Below are positions 47,013 to 56,218 of a stretch of 64,000 bases of DNA, one piece after another (position 1 is the stretch's first letter; the number at the start of each line of letters is the position of its first letter). Made by a program: the position numbers and the translations under genes. Source of the stretch: an uncultured Desulfobacteraceae bacterium (GTDB lineage Bacteria; Desulfobacterota; Desulfobacteria; Desulfobacterales; Desulfatirhabdiaceae); assembly GCA_903909505.1 (NCBI GenBank), contig CAIVVZ010000618.1, forward strand, positions 1 through 64,000, given 5' to 3'. Under the pieces are notes generated by a model, which saw only the letters and a program-made list of their open reading frames with translations, was not told the origin of the DNA and searched no databases.

Positions 47013-47961
47013 AATTTATGATCTGATTATCGTTGGCGGCGGGCCGGGAGGCTTTTCCGCCGGGATTTACGCCATGCGGGCAGCCCTTAAAACCGTATTG
47101 ATCGAAAAAGGCGCACCCGGCGGCCAGATGACCCTGTCCGGAGAAATCGAAAATTATCCGGGAATCGAGCGGATCGGCGGTCCCGATTTATCCATGCAGT
47201 TTCACCAGCACGCGCTGTCTTATGGACTTGAAATGGTTTTCTCGGAAGTCAAGGAAGTTGAGCCGGGGCTGGAATATCATTCGGTGCATCTGGATGACGG
47301 TTCTGTCCTGAAAGCTTATGCCGTGATCCTTGGAACCGGCGGCAGCTCCCACAAGCTGAATATTCCCGGAGAAGCCGAATATTATGGTCAGGGGGTATCC
47401 TACTGCGCGGTCTGTGACGGGTTTTTCTTCAGAAACAAAACCGTTGTGGTGATCGGCGGCGGAGACAGCGCTGCCGAAGAATCGCTATATCTGGCCAAAC
47501 TGGCCAAACAGGTCTACATGGTTCACCGCCGGGACGCGCTTCGGGCCAGCAAGATTCTGCAGCAGCGGATCAAAGCGGAATGCAAGATCGAGATGATCTG
47601 GAATTCCATTCCCTTGGCCATCAAAGCCAATGAGCAGGGCGTTTCTTCCATCGAATTGAAGAATGTCAAAACCGGCCAGCATCAAGAGCTGACAACAGAC
47701 GGGGTGTTTATCTTTGTTGGCTTTAGTCCCAATAACCAGCTTGTTCCTTCGGGGATTCATATGAATTCCAACGGGTATGTGGTCACCGATGAAAAATGCG
47801 AAACCAATATTCCCGGTCTTTATGTGATCGGAGATCTTCGTCAGAAATATGCTCGGCAGATTGTGATCGCTGCATCGGATGGCTGTACGGCCGCCCTTGC
47901 CGCGGCCCATTATGTGGAAAACAAGAAAGCGGCGGATACCGATTCCTGCCAGCTGGTGTAG
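46999..47961 (+). CDS. trxB: thioredoxin reductase-like flavoprotein
   Basis: NADPH-dependent FAD enzyme that reduces thioredoxin-like proteins. GTG 46999 is chosen with AAGGAG seven bases upstream. FAD-binding GGGPGGFSAGIYA, the redox-active CAVCDG (CxxC near residue 140), NADPH-site GGGDSAAEESLYLA and VHRRDALRASKIL, and the C-terminal GDLRQKYARQIVIAASDG are all present. About 320 residues, normal for TrxB. Confidence 0.93.
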   Translation: MSTSEIYDLIIVGGGPGGFSAGIYAMRAALKTVLIEKGAPGGQMTLSGEIENYPGIERIGGPDLSMQFHQHALSYGLEMVFSEVKEVEPGLEYHSVHLDDGSVLKAYAVILGTGGSSHKLNIPGEAEYYGQGVSYCAVCDGFFFRNKTVVVIGGGDSAAEESLYLAKLAKQVYMVHRRDALRASKILQQRIKAECKIEMIWNSIPLAIKANEQGVSSIELKNVKTGQHQELTTDGVFIFVGFSPNNQLVPSGIHMNSNGYVVTDEKCETNIPGLYVIGDLRQKYARQIVIAASDGCTAALAAAHYVENKKAADTDSCQLV

Positions 47962-47971
47962 GTCGTGGCCA

Positions 47972-49261
47972 ATGAGATATCTTCCCATTGAACCCTCCCT
48001 GTTTGTTGAACACCGCAAGCACCTGAAAGCGCGGCTCAAGCCCAATTCCGTTTCCGTGTTTCTTTCCAACGACGTGATGCCGACCAGCGCCGACGGAAGG
48101 CTGACTTTTGTTCAGCACTCCGATATATTTTACCTATGCGGCATTGACCAGGAGGAAACGATCCTGGTGATATGTCCGGACGCCCAGGAGGAAAAACACC
48201 GGGAAATCCTGTTTGTCCGTGAGACCAGCGAACTCATCGCGATCTGGGAAGGGCCAAAATATACCCAGGCGCAGGCAAGCGCCATATCCGGCATTCAAAC
48301 CGTTTACTGGAACCGGGAATTTGAAGCCGTGTTCCGGACCCTGGTCATCGAATCCGAAGCGATCTATTTGAACACCAACGAGCACCTGCGGGCGGAAGTC
48401 GTCGTGGAAACGCGGGACCTGCGGTTTTTGAAGAAATGCATGGCCAAGTATCCCCTCCATCACTATGAACGGCTGGCGCCCATCATGCATGCGCTTCGGG
48501 CCGTTAAATCGCGGATCGAGATAGAGCTGATTCAAAAAGCCTGCCAGATTACCGAAAAAGCGTTTCGCCGGCTATTGTCCTTTATTCGGCCCGGGGTCTG
48601 GGAATTTGAGGTCGAAGCTGAAATCATCCACGAATTTTTGATGAACCGGTCCCGGGGGCCGGCCTATCCGTCCATCATTGCCTCGGGGGCGAGCACCTGC
48701 ATTCTTCACTATGAAAACAATGACCGGCAGTGCCAGAACGGGGACCTGCTGCTGATGGACTTTGGGGCTGAATTCGCGGGCTATGCATCCGACCTGACGC
48801 GGACGGTTCCGGTCAACGGCAGATTCAGCCCGCGGCAAAAGGCTGTCTATAATGCGGTCCTGCGGGTAAAGAGAGCCGCCATAGCCATGCTGATTCCGGG
48901 CAACACGCTGGCTGAGTATCACAAGGCAGTGGGCTTTGTGATGGAAAAGGAACTGGTTGATCTGGGACTTCTGACGTTAACCGACATTGAAAACCAGCCT
49001 GTAAATACACCGGCCTACAAGAAGTTTTTCATGCACGGGACATCTCACCATCTTGGCCTGAACGTCCATGATTATGGAAACCGGCACCGCATCTTCGAGC
49101 CTGGAATGGTGTTTACCGTTGAGCCGGGAATCTATATTCAGGAAGAAGGTCTTGGCGTACGGATTGAAAATGATATCGTGATCACCGCTGATGGTCCGGT
49201 GGATCTGATGCAAGACATCCCGGTAGAAGCCGAAGAAATCGAAATACTCATGGCTTCATAA
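47972..49261 (+). CDS. pepP: Xaa-Pro aminopeptidase (M24B)
   Basis: About 429 residues from ATG 47972, ten bases after trxB. It removes N-terminal residues preceding proline, using two Mn ions. An AMP_N domain spans about 1-150 (FVEHRKHLKARL, HSDIFYLCGIDQEET). The pita-bread domain has all five metal ligands: two Asp in LLLMDFGAEFAGYASDLTRT, His in FFMHGTSHHLGLNVHD, and Glu in VEPGIYI and VRIENDIVI. Probably co-transcribed with trxB. Confidence 0.93.
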   Translation: MRYLPIEPSLFVEHRKHLKARLKPNSVSVFLSNDVMPTSADGRLTFVQHSDIFYLCGIDQEETILVICPDAQEEKHREILFVRETSELIAIWEGPKYTQAQASAISGIQTVYWNREFEAVFRTLVIESEAIYLNTNEHLRAEVVVETRDLRFLKKCMAKYPLHHYERLAPIMHALRAVKSRIEIELIQKACQITEKAFRRLLSFIRPGVWEFEVEAEIIHEFLMNRSRGPAYPSIIASGASTCILHYENNDRQCQNGDLLLMDFGAEFAGYASDLTRTVPVNGRFSPRQKAVYNAVLRVKRAAIAMLIPGNTLAEYHKAVGFVMEKELVDLGLLTLTDIENQPVNTPAYKKFFMHGTSHHLGLNVHDYGNRHRIFEPGMVFTVEPGIYIQEEGLGVRIENDIVITADGPVDLMQDIPVEAEEIEILMAS

Positions 49262-49320
49262 CCCTCTTTCTACTTTGCGATTGCAGTTTTTTCAATTCTT
49301 CTTCATGACTGGATACAACG

Positions 49321-51087
49321 ATGAATCACCCGAAAAAAACATCTGCGGGGTCCATTCAGCAGGTCATTGCCGAATTGGGCGAACTCCGCAGGACAGTGTT
49401 GGCGCTTCCGGCGGAAAAGGCCATGGATGCCATCCTGAATGCTCGGCAGCCGGCAGCCCTGGTCCATTCCATCCCGGAAACGGATCTGTTTTTTCTGGTT
49501 CAGGATATCGGGCCTGAGGACTGTCTGCCGCTTCTGGCGCTGGCTTCGAATGCACAATGGGATTTTATGCTGGACATGTCGACCTGGAAAGGCGATCGGA
49601 TCAAAAACCGTTCTCTTACCCGGTGGCTGAATCTGAGATATCTGGCAGATCCCGATCGCTTTCTCCGGTGGTTTCAAAACGAAGAAACCGAATTCATCGA
49701 ATGGTATCTTTTCAGAAACATCCAGATACGGATTCTGGAACCGGATGAAGAACCCGCGGATATTCCGGATGCGTTTATGACGATAGATCACATGGCGTAT
49801 TTTCGATTTCTGCCGGAATCCTTTGATATGACAGCCTCTGAAGAAGAAATCGATGCATCGGATACGGATGAGGAACGCTATACGTTTATTACCCGGTTTC
49901 TGGAAAAACTCTATTCAGAGGATCCGATTCAGTATCAGAACGTGATGCTGGAAACCCGGACAATTCTTTCGAATGAAACGGAAGAAGAAGCCTGGCGAAT
50001 CCGGAATATCCGGATGGCAGAAAAAGGGTTTCTTCCTTTTGATGAGGCCATCGGGGTGTATCAACCATTGAAGCCGGATGCAATTCCCCGACGGATCATT
50101 TTCAAAAAAAGAACCGGGGAGCCGTATCTTCCGGTTCCGGCCTATGCCTCCGGTATGTTGGATGCTGACAATCTATTCGTTCGATCTTTAAAAGCCCTGG
50201 AACAGGATCGCATGCTTCCGGAGATCCAGACGGAGCTGGCATCTTTAATCAATCAACTGGTGGTGGCTGATCAAAAACAGGTTGCATCCAAAGCGGATAT
50301 TGAAGAAGTTGTCAAAAAAGCCGTTGGATATCTGTCTATCGGCCTGGAGCGCATGTCGGAAACGCCCCTGGATGTGGTTCGGAGCGCTTCCCTGATCCGC
50401 TCCCGGTTATTGTCGGGGATTTTTCGCGTGGGGTATGGCGCAGCCCTGGAACTGAAATGGCAGGCTCAGGGATGGGTGAAACAAAGCTGGTTCATGGCTA
50501 AAAAATTACCGCTGGGTTTTTGGGGAGAGGCGTGGCTCGGCGTTTTGGGTGGCCTGTTGATTAAAAAGCCCTTGTTTTTCGATAATTATCAAACGGGTGT
50601 TCTCTACAGGGAATTTCGGTCACTTGAGGATATCCAGGCAACCCAAATTCTTTTGAATCAGATTATCCGATTTGACCAGATCCTTGGGGCAATGACGGAT
50701 GATCTGACCCTCTTTTTGCAGTCCGTCCCTTCCAGACAGAGCCTTTCCTATAAAAGTCTTATCCTGACCCGCTGGGCACAGTGCCATATCGGCCTTTCCC
50801 CGGAAAACGTCCCCATTCCAATGGACAGCTTTATCCTGTTTTTTCGGGGACTCTTTGGAAAAGCTGGAAAAACTGAACCTGCAAAGCCCGTAAGAATCCG
50901 GAAAGTGATGAAATCATCTTTTTTGCGTTGGCTGTCTGAAAAAACAGGATGGACATCCAGTGAGCTGACCGAACGCTCCGGACCGGAAATGGAGCGCCTT
51001 TTCGCGGAACTGGAAGCCGATCTGGGTGGGGTTTCGGAAGCGAATCTGAATCCCCGGTACATTCAGTTGTTCCTTGTCGCATCGTAG
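49321..51087 (+). CDS. DUF6178-family protein
   Basis: 588 residues, mostly helical, no signal peptide. The N-terminal part (about 25-260) matches my recall of the DUF6178 family of Desulfobacterota: LVHSIPETDLFFLVQDIGPEDC, LLALASNAQWDFMLDMSTW and WLNLRYLADPDRFLRW. The middle and C-terminal parts contain hydrophobic stretches (LGFWGEAWLGVLGGLL) but no clear catalytic motif. Function unknown. Convergent with the gene at 51096. Confidence 0.78.
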   Translation: MNHPKKTSAGSIQQVIAELGELRRTVLALPAEKAMDAILNARQPAALVHSIPETDLFFLVQDIGPEDCLPLLALASNAQWDFMLDMSTWKGDRIKNRSLTRWLNLRYLADPDRFLRWFQNEETEFIEWYLFRNIQIRILEPDEEPADIPDAFMTIDHMAYFRFLPESFDMTASEEEIDASDTDEERYTFITRFLEKLYSEDPIQYQNVMLETRTILSNETEEEAWRIRNIRMAEKGFLPFDEAIGVYQPLKPDAIPRRIIFKKRTGEPYLPVPAYASGMLDADNLFVRSLKALEQDRMLPEIQTELASLINQLVVADQKQVASKADIEEVVKKAVGYLSIGLERMSETPLDVVRSASLIRSRLLSGIFRVGYGAALELKWQAQGWVKQSWFMAKKLPLGFWGEAWLGVLGGLLIKKPLFFDNYQTGVLYREFRSLEDIQATQILLNQIIRFDQILGAMTDDLTLFLQSVPSRQSLSYKSLILTRWAQCHIGLSPENVPIPMDSFILFFRGLFGKAGKTEPAKPVRIRKVMKSSFLRWLSEKTGWTSSELTERSGPEMERLFAELEADLGGVSEANLNPRYIQLFLVAS

Positions 51088-51095
51088 GGCGATCC

Positions 51096-51923
51096 CTAAG
51101 GCTGGTTTCCCATAACGTTCCTGCGGACCTGATCCAGAATGTGGATTCGGTTGATGATTTCCTCCCTGTCGATCGATATGATCCGGACGCCCTGAAGCAT
51201 GATGGTTTCCATTGGCGATGTCTTTAATAGATGATCCTGTCTGTCCGCTATATCCAGGAGATGAATGAGCCGCTCTTTTTCGGATTCCAGAGCCTGCTTC
51301 ATATCGGATTCCGGGTGGGGATTGGCGAGAAAATCGAGGATAACATCCAGATATGCGAGAAAATTGCCAGTCTGAGGGATGAGCATTTCAAACACTTCCC
51401 GCAGCAGCCGGATATGCACTTCGTTTTGAATCCATCTGCAATTCCTCAGCCTGATCTTGCACTGCGTGCGAAGGGGTTCTACAGAAAAACGGTTCAGTGC
51501 TTCAATAATTCGGGGATCTGTTTTTCGCGTAATATTCAGTCTGCTGATAACGGGTTGAATGGTTTCAGGAGGAATCGTGACAGGTGCGCTTCCGAGGCCC
51601 GGAAAATGAAAAACCGTCTTCAGTTTCCGGGACATCAGCAGGTTGCAGATCGTTTTTTCATCAGCGCTGCTGTAATTGAAGCTTTCGACGAGCGCCTCGA
51701 TGGAGATTTGAAACCCTTCATCCGGAAACAGAATAAGCTCAAAGAGAGAGGCGCTTTCGCTGGAGGTCTCATCCAGAAGGATTTGTCGAATACCTTCAAG
51801 CGTGGTATCCATGCCTGAGACGGACATCATATAGTGCATGATGTCCGTGCCGGCGGTAATTCCTTGGCACAGTTCTTTCTGTATGGCATTTGCCAGTATC
51901 AAACAAGGAGAATCGGAATCCAT
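51096..51923 (-). CDS. protein of unknown function, helical
   Basis: 275 residues with no signal peptide or membrane segment and no recognised domain. Alpha-helical by composition, with a C-terminal coiled coil (MKQALESEKERLIHLLDIADRQ). A central stretch FHFPGLGSAPVTIPPETIQP is loop-like. Its stop is eight bases from the DUF6178 stop, and its start is divergent from the small lipoprotein gene (30 bases apart), so those two must share a promoter region. Confidence 0.65.
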   Translation of the reverse strand: MDSDSPCLILANAIQKELCQGITAGTDIMHYMMSVSGMDTTLEGIRQILLDETSSESASLFELILFPDEGFQISIEALVESFNYSSADEKTICNLLMSRKLKTVFHFPGLGSAPVTIPPETIQPVISRLNITRKTDPRIIEALNRFSVEPLRTQCKIRLRNCRWIQNEVHIRLLREVFEMLIPQTGNFLAYLDVILDFLANPHPESDMKQALESEKERLIHLLDIADRQDHLLKTSPMETIMLQGVRIISIDREEIINRIHILDQVRRNVMGNQP

Positions 51924-51953
51924 AACACCATTGAATCGAAAAGGGGAATTCGT

Positions 51954-52172
51954 ATGAAGCTGTTCATTCTGTCACTCATGATCCTGTTATCAGTTTCCGT
52001 TTCAGGTTGCTCCGGGGATAAGGCCAAGGATCTAATGGATACGGCGCTTCTTGAGGAAAAACAGCATAATCCAGAGCATGCCCGGCAGTTGTACCAGGAA
52101 ATCATTCAAAAATATCCCAACAGCACTTTTGCCAAGGATGCTCAAAAAAGGCTTTCCGATTTGGAGAAATAA
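51954..52172 (+). CDS. small TPR/YfiO-like lipoprotein
   Basis: 72 residues. ATG 51954 with AAGGGG upstream; lipobox LSVSVSGC predicts lipidation at Cys19. One tetratricopeptide-like unit follows (HARQLYQEIIQKYPNSTFAKDAQKRL), as in the BamD/YfiO and YbgF families but with one repeat only. Probably a periplasmic-facing lipoprotein. The longer frame from 51834 overlaps the divergent gene and is rejected. Confidence 0.85.
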   Translation: MKLFILSLMILLSVSVSGCSGDKAKDLMDTALLEEKQHNPEHARQLYQEIIQKYPNSTFAKDAQKRLSDLEK

Positions 52173-52219
52173 TTCATGATTTAACCGGGCTTCTTAAATA
52201 ATATTTTGAACCTGATTGG

Positions 52220-52240
52220 GAGCGAAAGCTCGGCTTTTTA
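52220..52240 (+). terminator. small hairpin terminator after the lipoprotein gene
   Basis: GAGC (52220-52223), a GAAA tetraloop, GCTC (52228-52231), then GGCTTTTT. The stem is short, but the stable tetraloop and U-run fit a terminator. Confidence 0.45.
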
Positions 52241-52298
52241 TGTTCTATTCACTTCGCTCGGCCGGATAATTCTTTTGGGTTTGGCCGGAACAACGGCA

Positions 52299-52757
52299 TT
52301 ATTTATAACCAATTTTATCCATTAAAGGTATTTTACTTCTTACAAAAACGCCATTAGCTCTTGCAATCTCTTCGTGATTTGAATCATACAAAATTGATTC
52401 AGCGATGAACTGGGAGCGATTCCTATAAACAACTTTGCCGATTGATTTTACAACGCCAGATGATACTGGCCGGGTTATATATGTTGTAAAACTGGTAGTT
52501 AATACAAAAACATCTTCAACTAAAGAATTAACAGCAAAAAACGCGGCATTGTCCAATGCGAGAAAGTATAATGCACCATGCATGGCTTCCGCTGCGTGAT
52601 AGAAATCTTGTCTTACCGGCAGAGTGATTAGTGCCTCACCGTTTTTCACAACAACCGTGGCACCGGTCAATTTCACAAACGGAGCGGAATGCATCATGTT
52701 TTCCAGTTTTCTGTAATGTTCGCTATTTTCCATTTTCTGTATTGCCTTCGTATTCAA
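52299..52757 (-). CDS. PaaI-type hotdog-fold thioesterase
   Basis: 152 residues of the PaaI/YdiI hotdog superfamily, which hydrolyse acyl-CoA esters. The catalytic-loop pattern HGALYFLALDNAAFFAVNS (HGGxxxxLxDxA type) is recognisable. TTG 52757 overlaps the stop of the upstream oxidoreductase gene as TTGA, suggesting coupling; ATG 52733 is the alternative. Substrate unknown; last gene of the MarR-linked cluster. Confidence 0.84.
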   Translation of the reverse strand: MNTKAIQKMENSEHYRKLENMMHSAPFVKLTGATVVVKNGEALITLPVRQDFYHAAEAMHGALYFLALDNAAFFAVNSLVEDVFVLTTSFTTYITRPVSSGVVKSIGKVVYRNRSQFIAESILYDSNHEEIARANGVFVRSKIPLMDKIGYK

Positions 52758-54991
52758 ATGCTTTCGATCCGGCAGGGCACAAACCGGTGGATGGGAGTTC
52801 CCAGCGGATCGCGGTGCGTATTTTTGGTTAGATGATTGACGTTGATGCCGTAAACGGAATTGTCATAGATCAGTCCGAATCCATGCGGAATCAGAACCAT
52901 TCCTGACCGAACCTGGGCGCTTACCTGGAGTTCGCCGACCGCGTTGCCGGCTTCCGTGACGACCCTGACCGGCTGGCCGTCTGTCAGTCCGAGCGTTTCG
53001 GCGTCAAGTGGGCTGAGTGCAACCGTGCAGGCCCGTTTCCCTTTGTTCCATTCCGGGTTTCGCATCAAGGTGTTCATGTTGGTGTCCATGTGCCTTCCGG
53101 CATTCAGGATGAATGGAAAATCGGCCGGCATTTTCAGGCCTTCAGCTTCGCTGACCGCATTCAGTTTTTTGGCCTGTTCTGCCAGTTCGGAAATGAAAAC
53201 CTCGATTTTTCCGGATGGCGTGCGAATGGCCGGCCAGTTGTCCGCGATATCGGCTTTTCCGACCCACAGTCCCTGAGGGGTATCCAAAAGGGCCTGAAAT
53301 ATCCGGTCTCCCTGATCCAGACCGGTTTGAAAGCCGGCTCTGGCCGCATTTTTTCGAAAGGTTTTCGGGGCGGTCATCAGCATCCCCCACGAAGCGGCCA
53401 GCGCGGCGCTGTCCCACACACGGCCCAGGGTTTTTGCCAGCACAAACGGCATCCGGCTCTGTACCTCCGGTGTTTGGCCGCCCCATTCCATTAAATGCAT
53501 GCCAAAGGTGAGGCGATGGCCTTCAGCGGCTTTCTGAATATGATCCGGGATATCCGGTATCAGACCCAGCCGGTCTGCCAGCAGCGTAAAAATCTGCGAG
53601 GCTTCCAAACAATGTTCCGGCGGTTTGACCACGGGTCTTCGCAACTGAAAATAAACATCCGGAAAGGTCCAGGGGAAAAAAGTGCCGTCCCAGGATTCAT
53701 AGTAGGATCGGCAGGGCAGCACATAATGGGCCCGTCGCGCGGTTTCGCTCATGACCATGTCGTTGACTACCAGAAGATCCAGCCTATCGAACGCCTTTTC
53801 AAAAGCCTGGGTGTCGGCATAGGATCGGAGCGGGTTGCAGGCGCTGACCAGAACGGCCCGAAGGCGATCCGGGCGGTCGGACAGGATTTCTTCGGGCATG
53901 ACATTCGGGGGAAAGGACCCGGCCGCGGCCGGCGGCATGGCGGTTTCAGCAGTCCGCCAGATCCCTGGGTTGCGTTCATCCGCATGAAATCCCATGGGCA
54001 TGACCATGCCGGGGATGACATTGCCGCCCCGGACGCAGAATCTGCCGCAGATGGCTCCCAGAATATTCATCAGATAGGAATTCAGCGTGCTGTGGCGGCC
54101 CATGTATATCCCCAGGTCCGGATGCATGCACCATCGTTTTGTCGTCATCAGGCGACACACCTGGTGAACCGGAGAATAGTCGAGCCGGCAAACGTCAAGG
54201 GCCGAACGGATGTCGAAATCGACGAACCAGGGTTTGATCCAATCCCAGTCAGCCACGTATTGCGTGATATAGCAGGATGCTTCCCAGCCTTCATTGACGA
54301 TGATGGAGATCATTGCCTTGGCAAGAAGGGCATCGGTGCCGGGTCGCACCGCAAGATGAATGTCGGCAATGGCGGCTGTTTCACTTTTTCTGGGGTCGAT
54401 CACTACGAGCAGTCGATTCGGGTCTTTGCTGAACCCGGAGAGCGTTTTGCGGGCCTGTGGCATTTGATGGCTCATCATGCCGTTCCAGCCCCAGCCAACC
54501 AGCATTTCGGAGGCATGCTCATCCGGAATGGCGATGTTATACTGTCTGCCCAGCATGCGGCCCAATACCCACCAGATGCCGCTGAACTCCTGGCCGGCGG
54601 ACGAATAATAATACTGGGAGCCCAAGGCCCGAAGCAGGCTGATGCCGAATGAGGCCTCAAAATGACCGCCCTGTGAGCTGCCGCCCATGTATGCCAGGCA
54701 TCGCGGGCCATGTTGATCGATCAGATTCCGCAGTTTACCGGCGATTTCATCAGTGGCTTGATTCCAGGAAATTTCATGAAATTCATTCCCCGATCTCTTT
54801 AGCGGAACGGTCAGCCGATCCTTGGGATACTGGTGATAGGGAATGTTCAGCCCTTTCCGGCACACGTAGCCCTGACTCCGCGGATTGTCTTTGTCGGGTC
54901 GGACCCGAATAATCCGGTCATTTTCAACCAGGACTTCCAGTCCACAGTTTTGAGCACACAATACGCATCCGGTTTTATGCCAGGTTTCCAT
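52754..54991 (-). CDS. molybdopterin-dependent oxidoreductase, catalytic subunit
   Basis: 745 residues of the DMSO-reductase superfamily. An N-terminal [4Fe-4S] site is formed by Cys9, 12, 16 and 44. The molybdopterin domain follows (EISWNQATDEIAGKL, VVIDPRKSETAAIADIHLAVRPG), then the C-terminal molydopterin-binding domain (AETLGLTDGQPVRVVTEAG). No Tat signal is present, so it is probably cytoplasmic. Where formate and nitrate enzymes have a Cys/Sec ligand, the sequence reads YYYSSAGQEFSG (127-138) with no Cys. The natural substrate is unknown. AGAGGAGG precedes the ATG. Confidence 0.9.
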   Translation of the reverse strand: METWHKTGCVLCAQNCGLEVLVENDRIIRVRPDKDNPRSQGYVCRKGLNIPYHQYPKDRLTVPLKRSGNEFHEISWNQATDEIAGKLRNLIDQHGPRCLAYMGGSSQGGHFEASFGISLLRALGSQYYYSSAGQEFSGIWWVLGRMLGRQYNIAIPDEHASEMLVGWGWNGMMSHQMPQARKTLSGFSKDPNRLLVVIDPRKSETAAIADIHLAVRPGTDALLAKAMISIIVNEGWEASCYITQYVADWDWIKPWFVDFDIRSALDVCRLDYSPVHQVCRLMTTKRWCMHPDLGIYMGRHSTLNSYLMNILGAICGRFCVRGGNVIPGMVMPMGFHADERNPGIWRTAETAMPPAAAGSFPPNVMPEEILSDRPDRLRAVLVSACNPLRSYADTQAFEKAFDRLDLLVVNDMVMSETARRAHYVLPCRSYYESWDGTFFPWTFPDVYFQLRRPVVKPPEHCLEASQIFTLLADRLGLIPDIPDHIQKAAEGHRLTFGMHLMEWGGQTPEVQSRMPFVLAKTLGRVWDSAALAASWGMLMTAPKTFRKNAARAGFQTGLDQGDRIFQALLDTPQGLWVGKADIADNWPAIRTPSGKIEVFISELAEQAKKLNAVSEAEGLKMPADFPFILNAGRHMDTNMNTLMRNPEWNKGKRACTVALSPLDAETLGLTDGQPVRVVTEAGNAVGELQVSAQVRSGMVLIPHGFGLIYDNSVYGINVNHLTKNTHRDPLGTPIHRFVPCRIESI

Positions 54992-55027
54992 ACAGCCTCC
55001 TCTTAAAAAGTATTCAGGGGTCGGGAG

Positions 55028-56098
55028 TCAAGCTACAAGTCCGCGTTCTTTTGCCATGGCCATCATTTGATCGGAGCCGGTTATCGGTGGAACCTGATAC
55101 CGGTTCCCGGTCTTCTGCATCAGGGTTAATGCACCGGAAGGGCACGAGGTTACACACAGGCCGCAACCGATGCAGCGATCCGGGTTGAGCTCTGCCCGAT
55201 CCTGGTCATTCATCCTCAGGGCGTTCATCTGACACCGCTCCAGACAGGTTTGACATCCGATGCATAATTCAGGTTCCAAACCGGCGATGTAGTTGGAAAA
55301 CACGATTTCGGATGGCCGGGGATGCTGATTGAGGGCGCGAAGCACGCCACAGCAGTCACCACAGCAGTTGCACATGCCTCCCGGATTCTGGGCCGTGGCC
55401 GGTTGGGTGACCAGGCCGGCTGCTTGGGCGTCGGACAGGATTTGAATCGCCTCGTTGATGTCGATTCTGCGGCCCATCTGGTTATCCAGATAATACTGGC
55501 CCATGGCGCCGAACATGAAACAGGTTTCAAGGGGTTTGTCGCATGACTGATCGATCAGGCCTTTCTGTTTCCGGCAGATGCAATCCGTGACAACAATTTG
55601 ATTCATTTTCTTCAGGATTTCTATGGCATCGTCAAAGGCGGCGACATTCCGGGTTGCATCCAGAGATTTTTGAACCGGGATGGTGCGAAGGAAGGTGCCG
55701 CGGCTTTTGTTGAATGCGTCTAGAAATCCGCTGCGGAAATATTCTTCCAGCAGTTCGGAAAGATTGCGATTCAGCCGGGACACCTGGAATTCAAAGAGAC
55801 CGTGGACAAACGGAATGGCGGCATACCGCACGGTATCGCCTTTTTTCACCCGGAAGAGAAGACCCCGTCCGGCCATGTCCTCAAGCTGTTCGGCAACATT
55901 CGGAAGCGGTCGGTCGATGCGCTGGGCTACCGATTCCGGCTTTTCCAGACGGTGCGACAGAGAAAGAAACAGGCCGGCCTCATCTTCTGTAAACAGTTCT
56001 TTTAGAATTTTAATCTCCACTCCGGTTGCTGTTTCCGGAAATCCAATGGAATAGAAATTCAGCCGTTCTTGCAGTTGCTTGAAGGTGTTTGCGCTCAT
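55028..56098 (-). CDS. 4Fe-4S dicluster protein with an N-terminal helical (winged-helix-like) domain
   Basis: About 356 residues from ATG 56098 (AGGGGGAAC upstream). The N-terminal third resembles a winged-helix region (LTEDEAGLFLSLSHRL, QLEDMAGRGLLFRVKKG). The middle holds extra cysteines (TDCICRKQKG, CNCCGDCCGVLRAL). The C-terminal part is a 2[4Fe-4S] ferredoxin (CIGCQTCLERCQ, CIGCGLCVTSCP). It probably carries electrons for the Mo enzyme encoded 37 bases downstream. Confidence 0.88.
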   Translation of the reverse strand: MSANTFKQLQERLNFYSIGFPETATGVEIKILKELFTEDEAGLFLSLSHRLEKPESVAQRIDRPLPNVAEQLEDMAGRGLLFRVKKGDTVRYAAIPFVHGLFEFQVSRLNRNLSELLEEYFRSGFLDAFNKSRGTFLRTIPVQKSLDATRNVAAFDDAIEILKKMNQIVVTDCICRKQKGLIDQSCDKPLETCFMFGAMGQYYLDNQMGRRIDINEAIQILSDAQAAGLVTQPATAQNPGGMCNCCGDCCGVLRALNQHPRPSEIVFSNYIAGLEPELCIGCQTCLERCQMNALRMNDQDRAELNPDRCIGCGLCVTSCPSGALTLMQKTGNRYQVPPITGSDQMMAMAKERGLVA

Positions 56099-56182
56099 GT
56101 TCCCCCTGAAAAAAATGATCGAAAGGTTGATGTGGATGCCATGTGTCGCAACGAATGATGGCATTCTGTTTGTATGCTTAGT

Positions 56183-56196
56183 ACTTGTATACAAGT
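56183..56196. promoter_or_regulatory. palindromic MarR-type operator
   Basis: ACTTGTATACAAGT is a perfect 14-bp palindrome between marR and the 4Fe-4S gene. With flanks, its reverse complement shares CAATTAACTTGTAT with the site in the marR promoter (56670-56683). Size and symmetry fit MarR-family dimers. Confidence 0.65.
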
Positions 56197-56218
56197 TAAT
56201 TGCTTAAAAATCTTCAGA

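Noticed and set aside
53495-54652. 385-codon plus-strand frame inside the molybdopterin oxidoreductase gene
   Set aside because: It lies fully antisense to a gene with clear family motifs and a good ribosome site; its own translation has no domain-like pattern. Long antisense frames are expected in GC-rich coding DNA.
52754-54991. selenocysteine in the molybdopterin oxidoreductase
   Set aside because: No in-frame TGA is present within the frame, so a Sec ligand cannot be supported.
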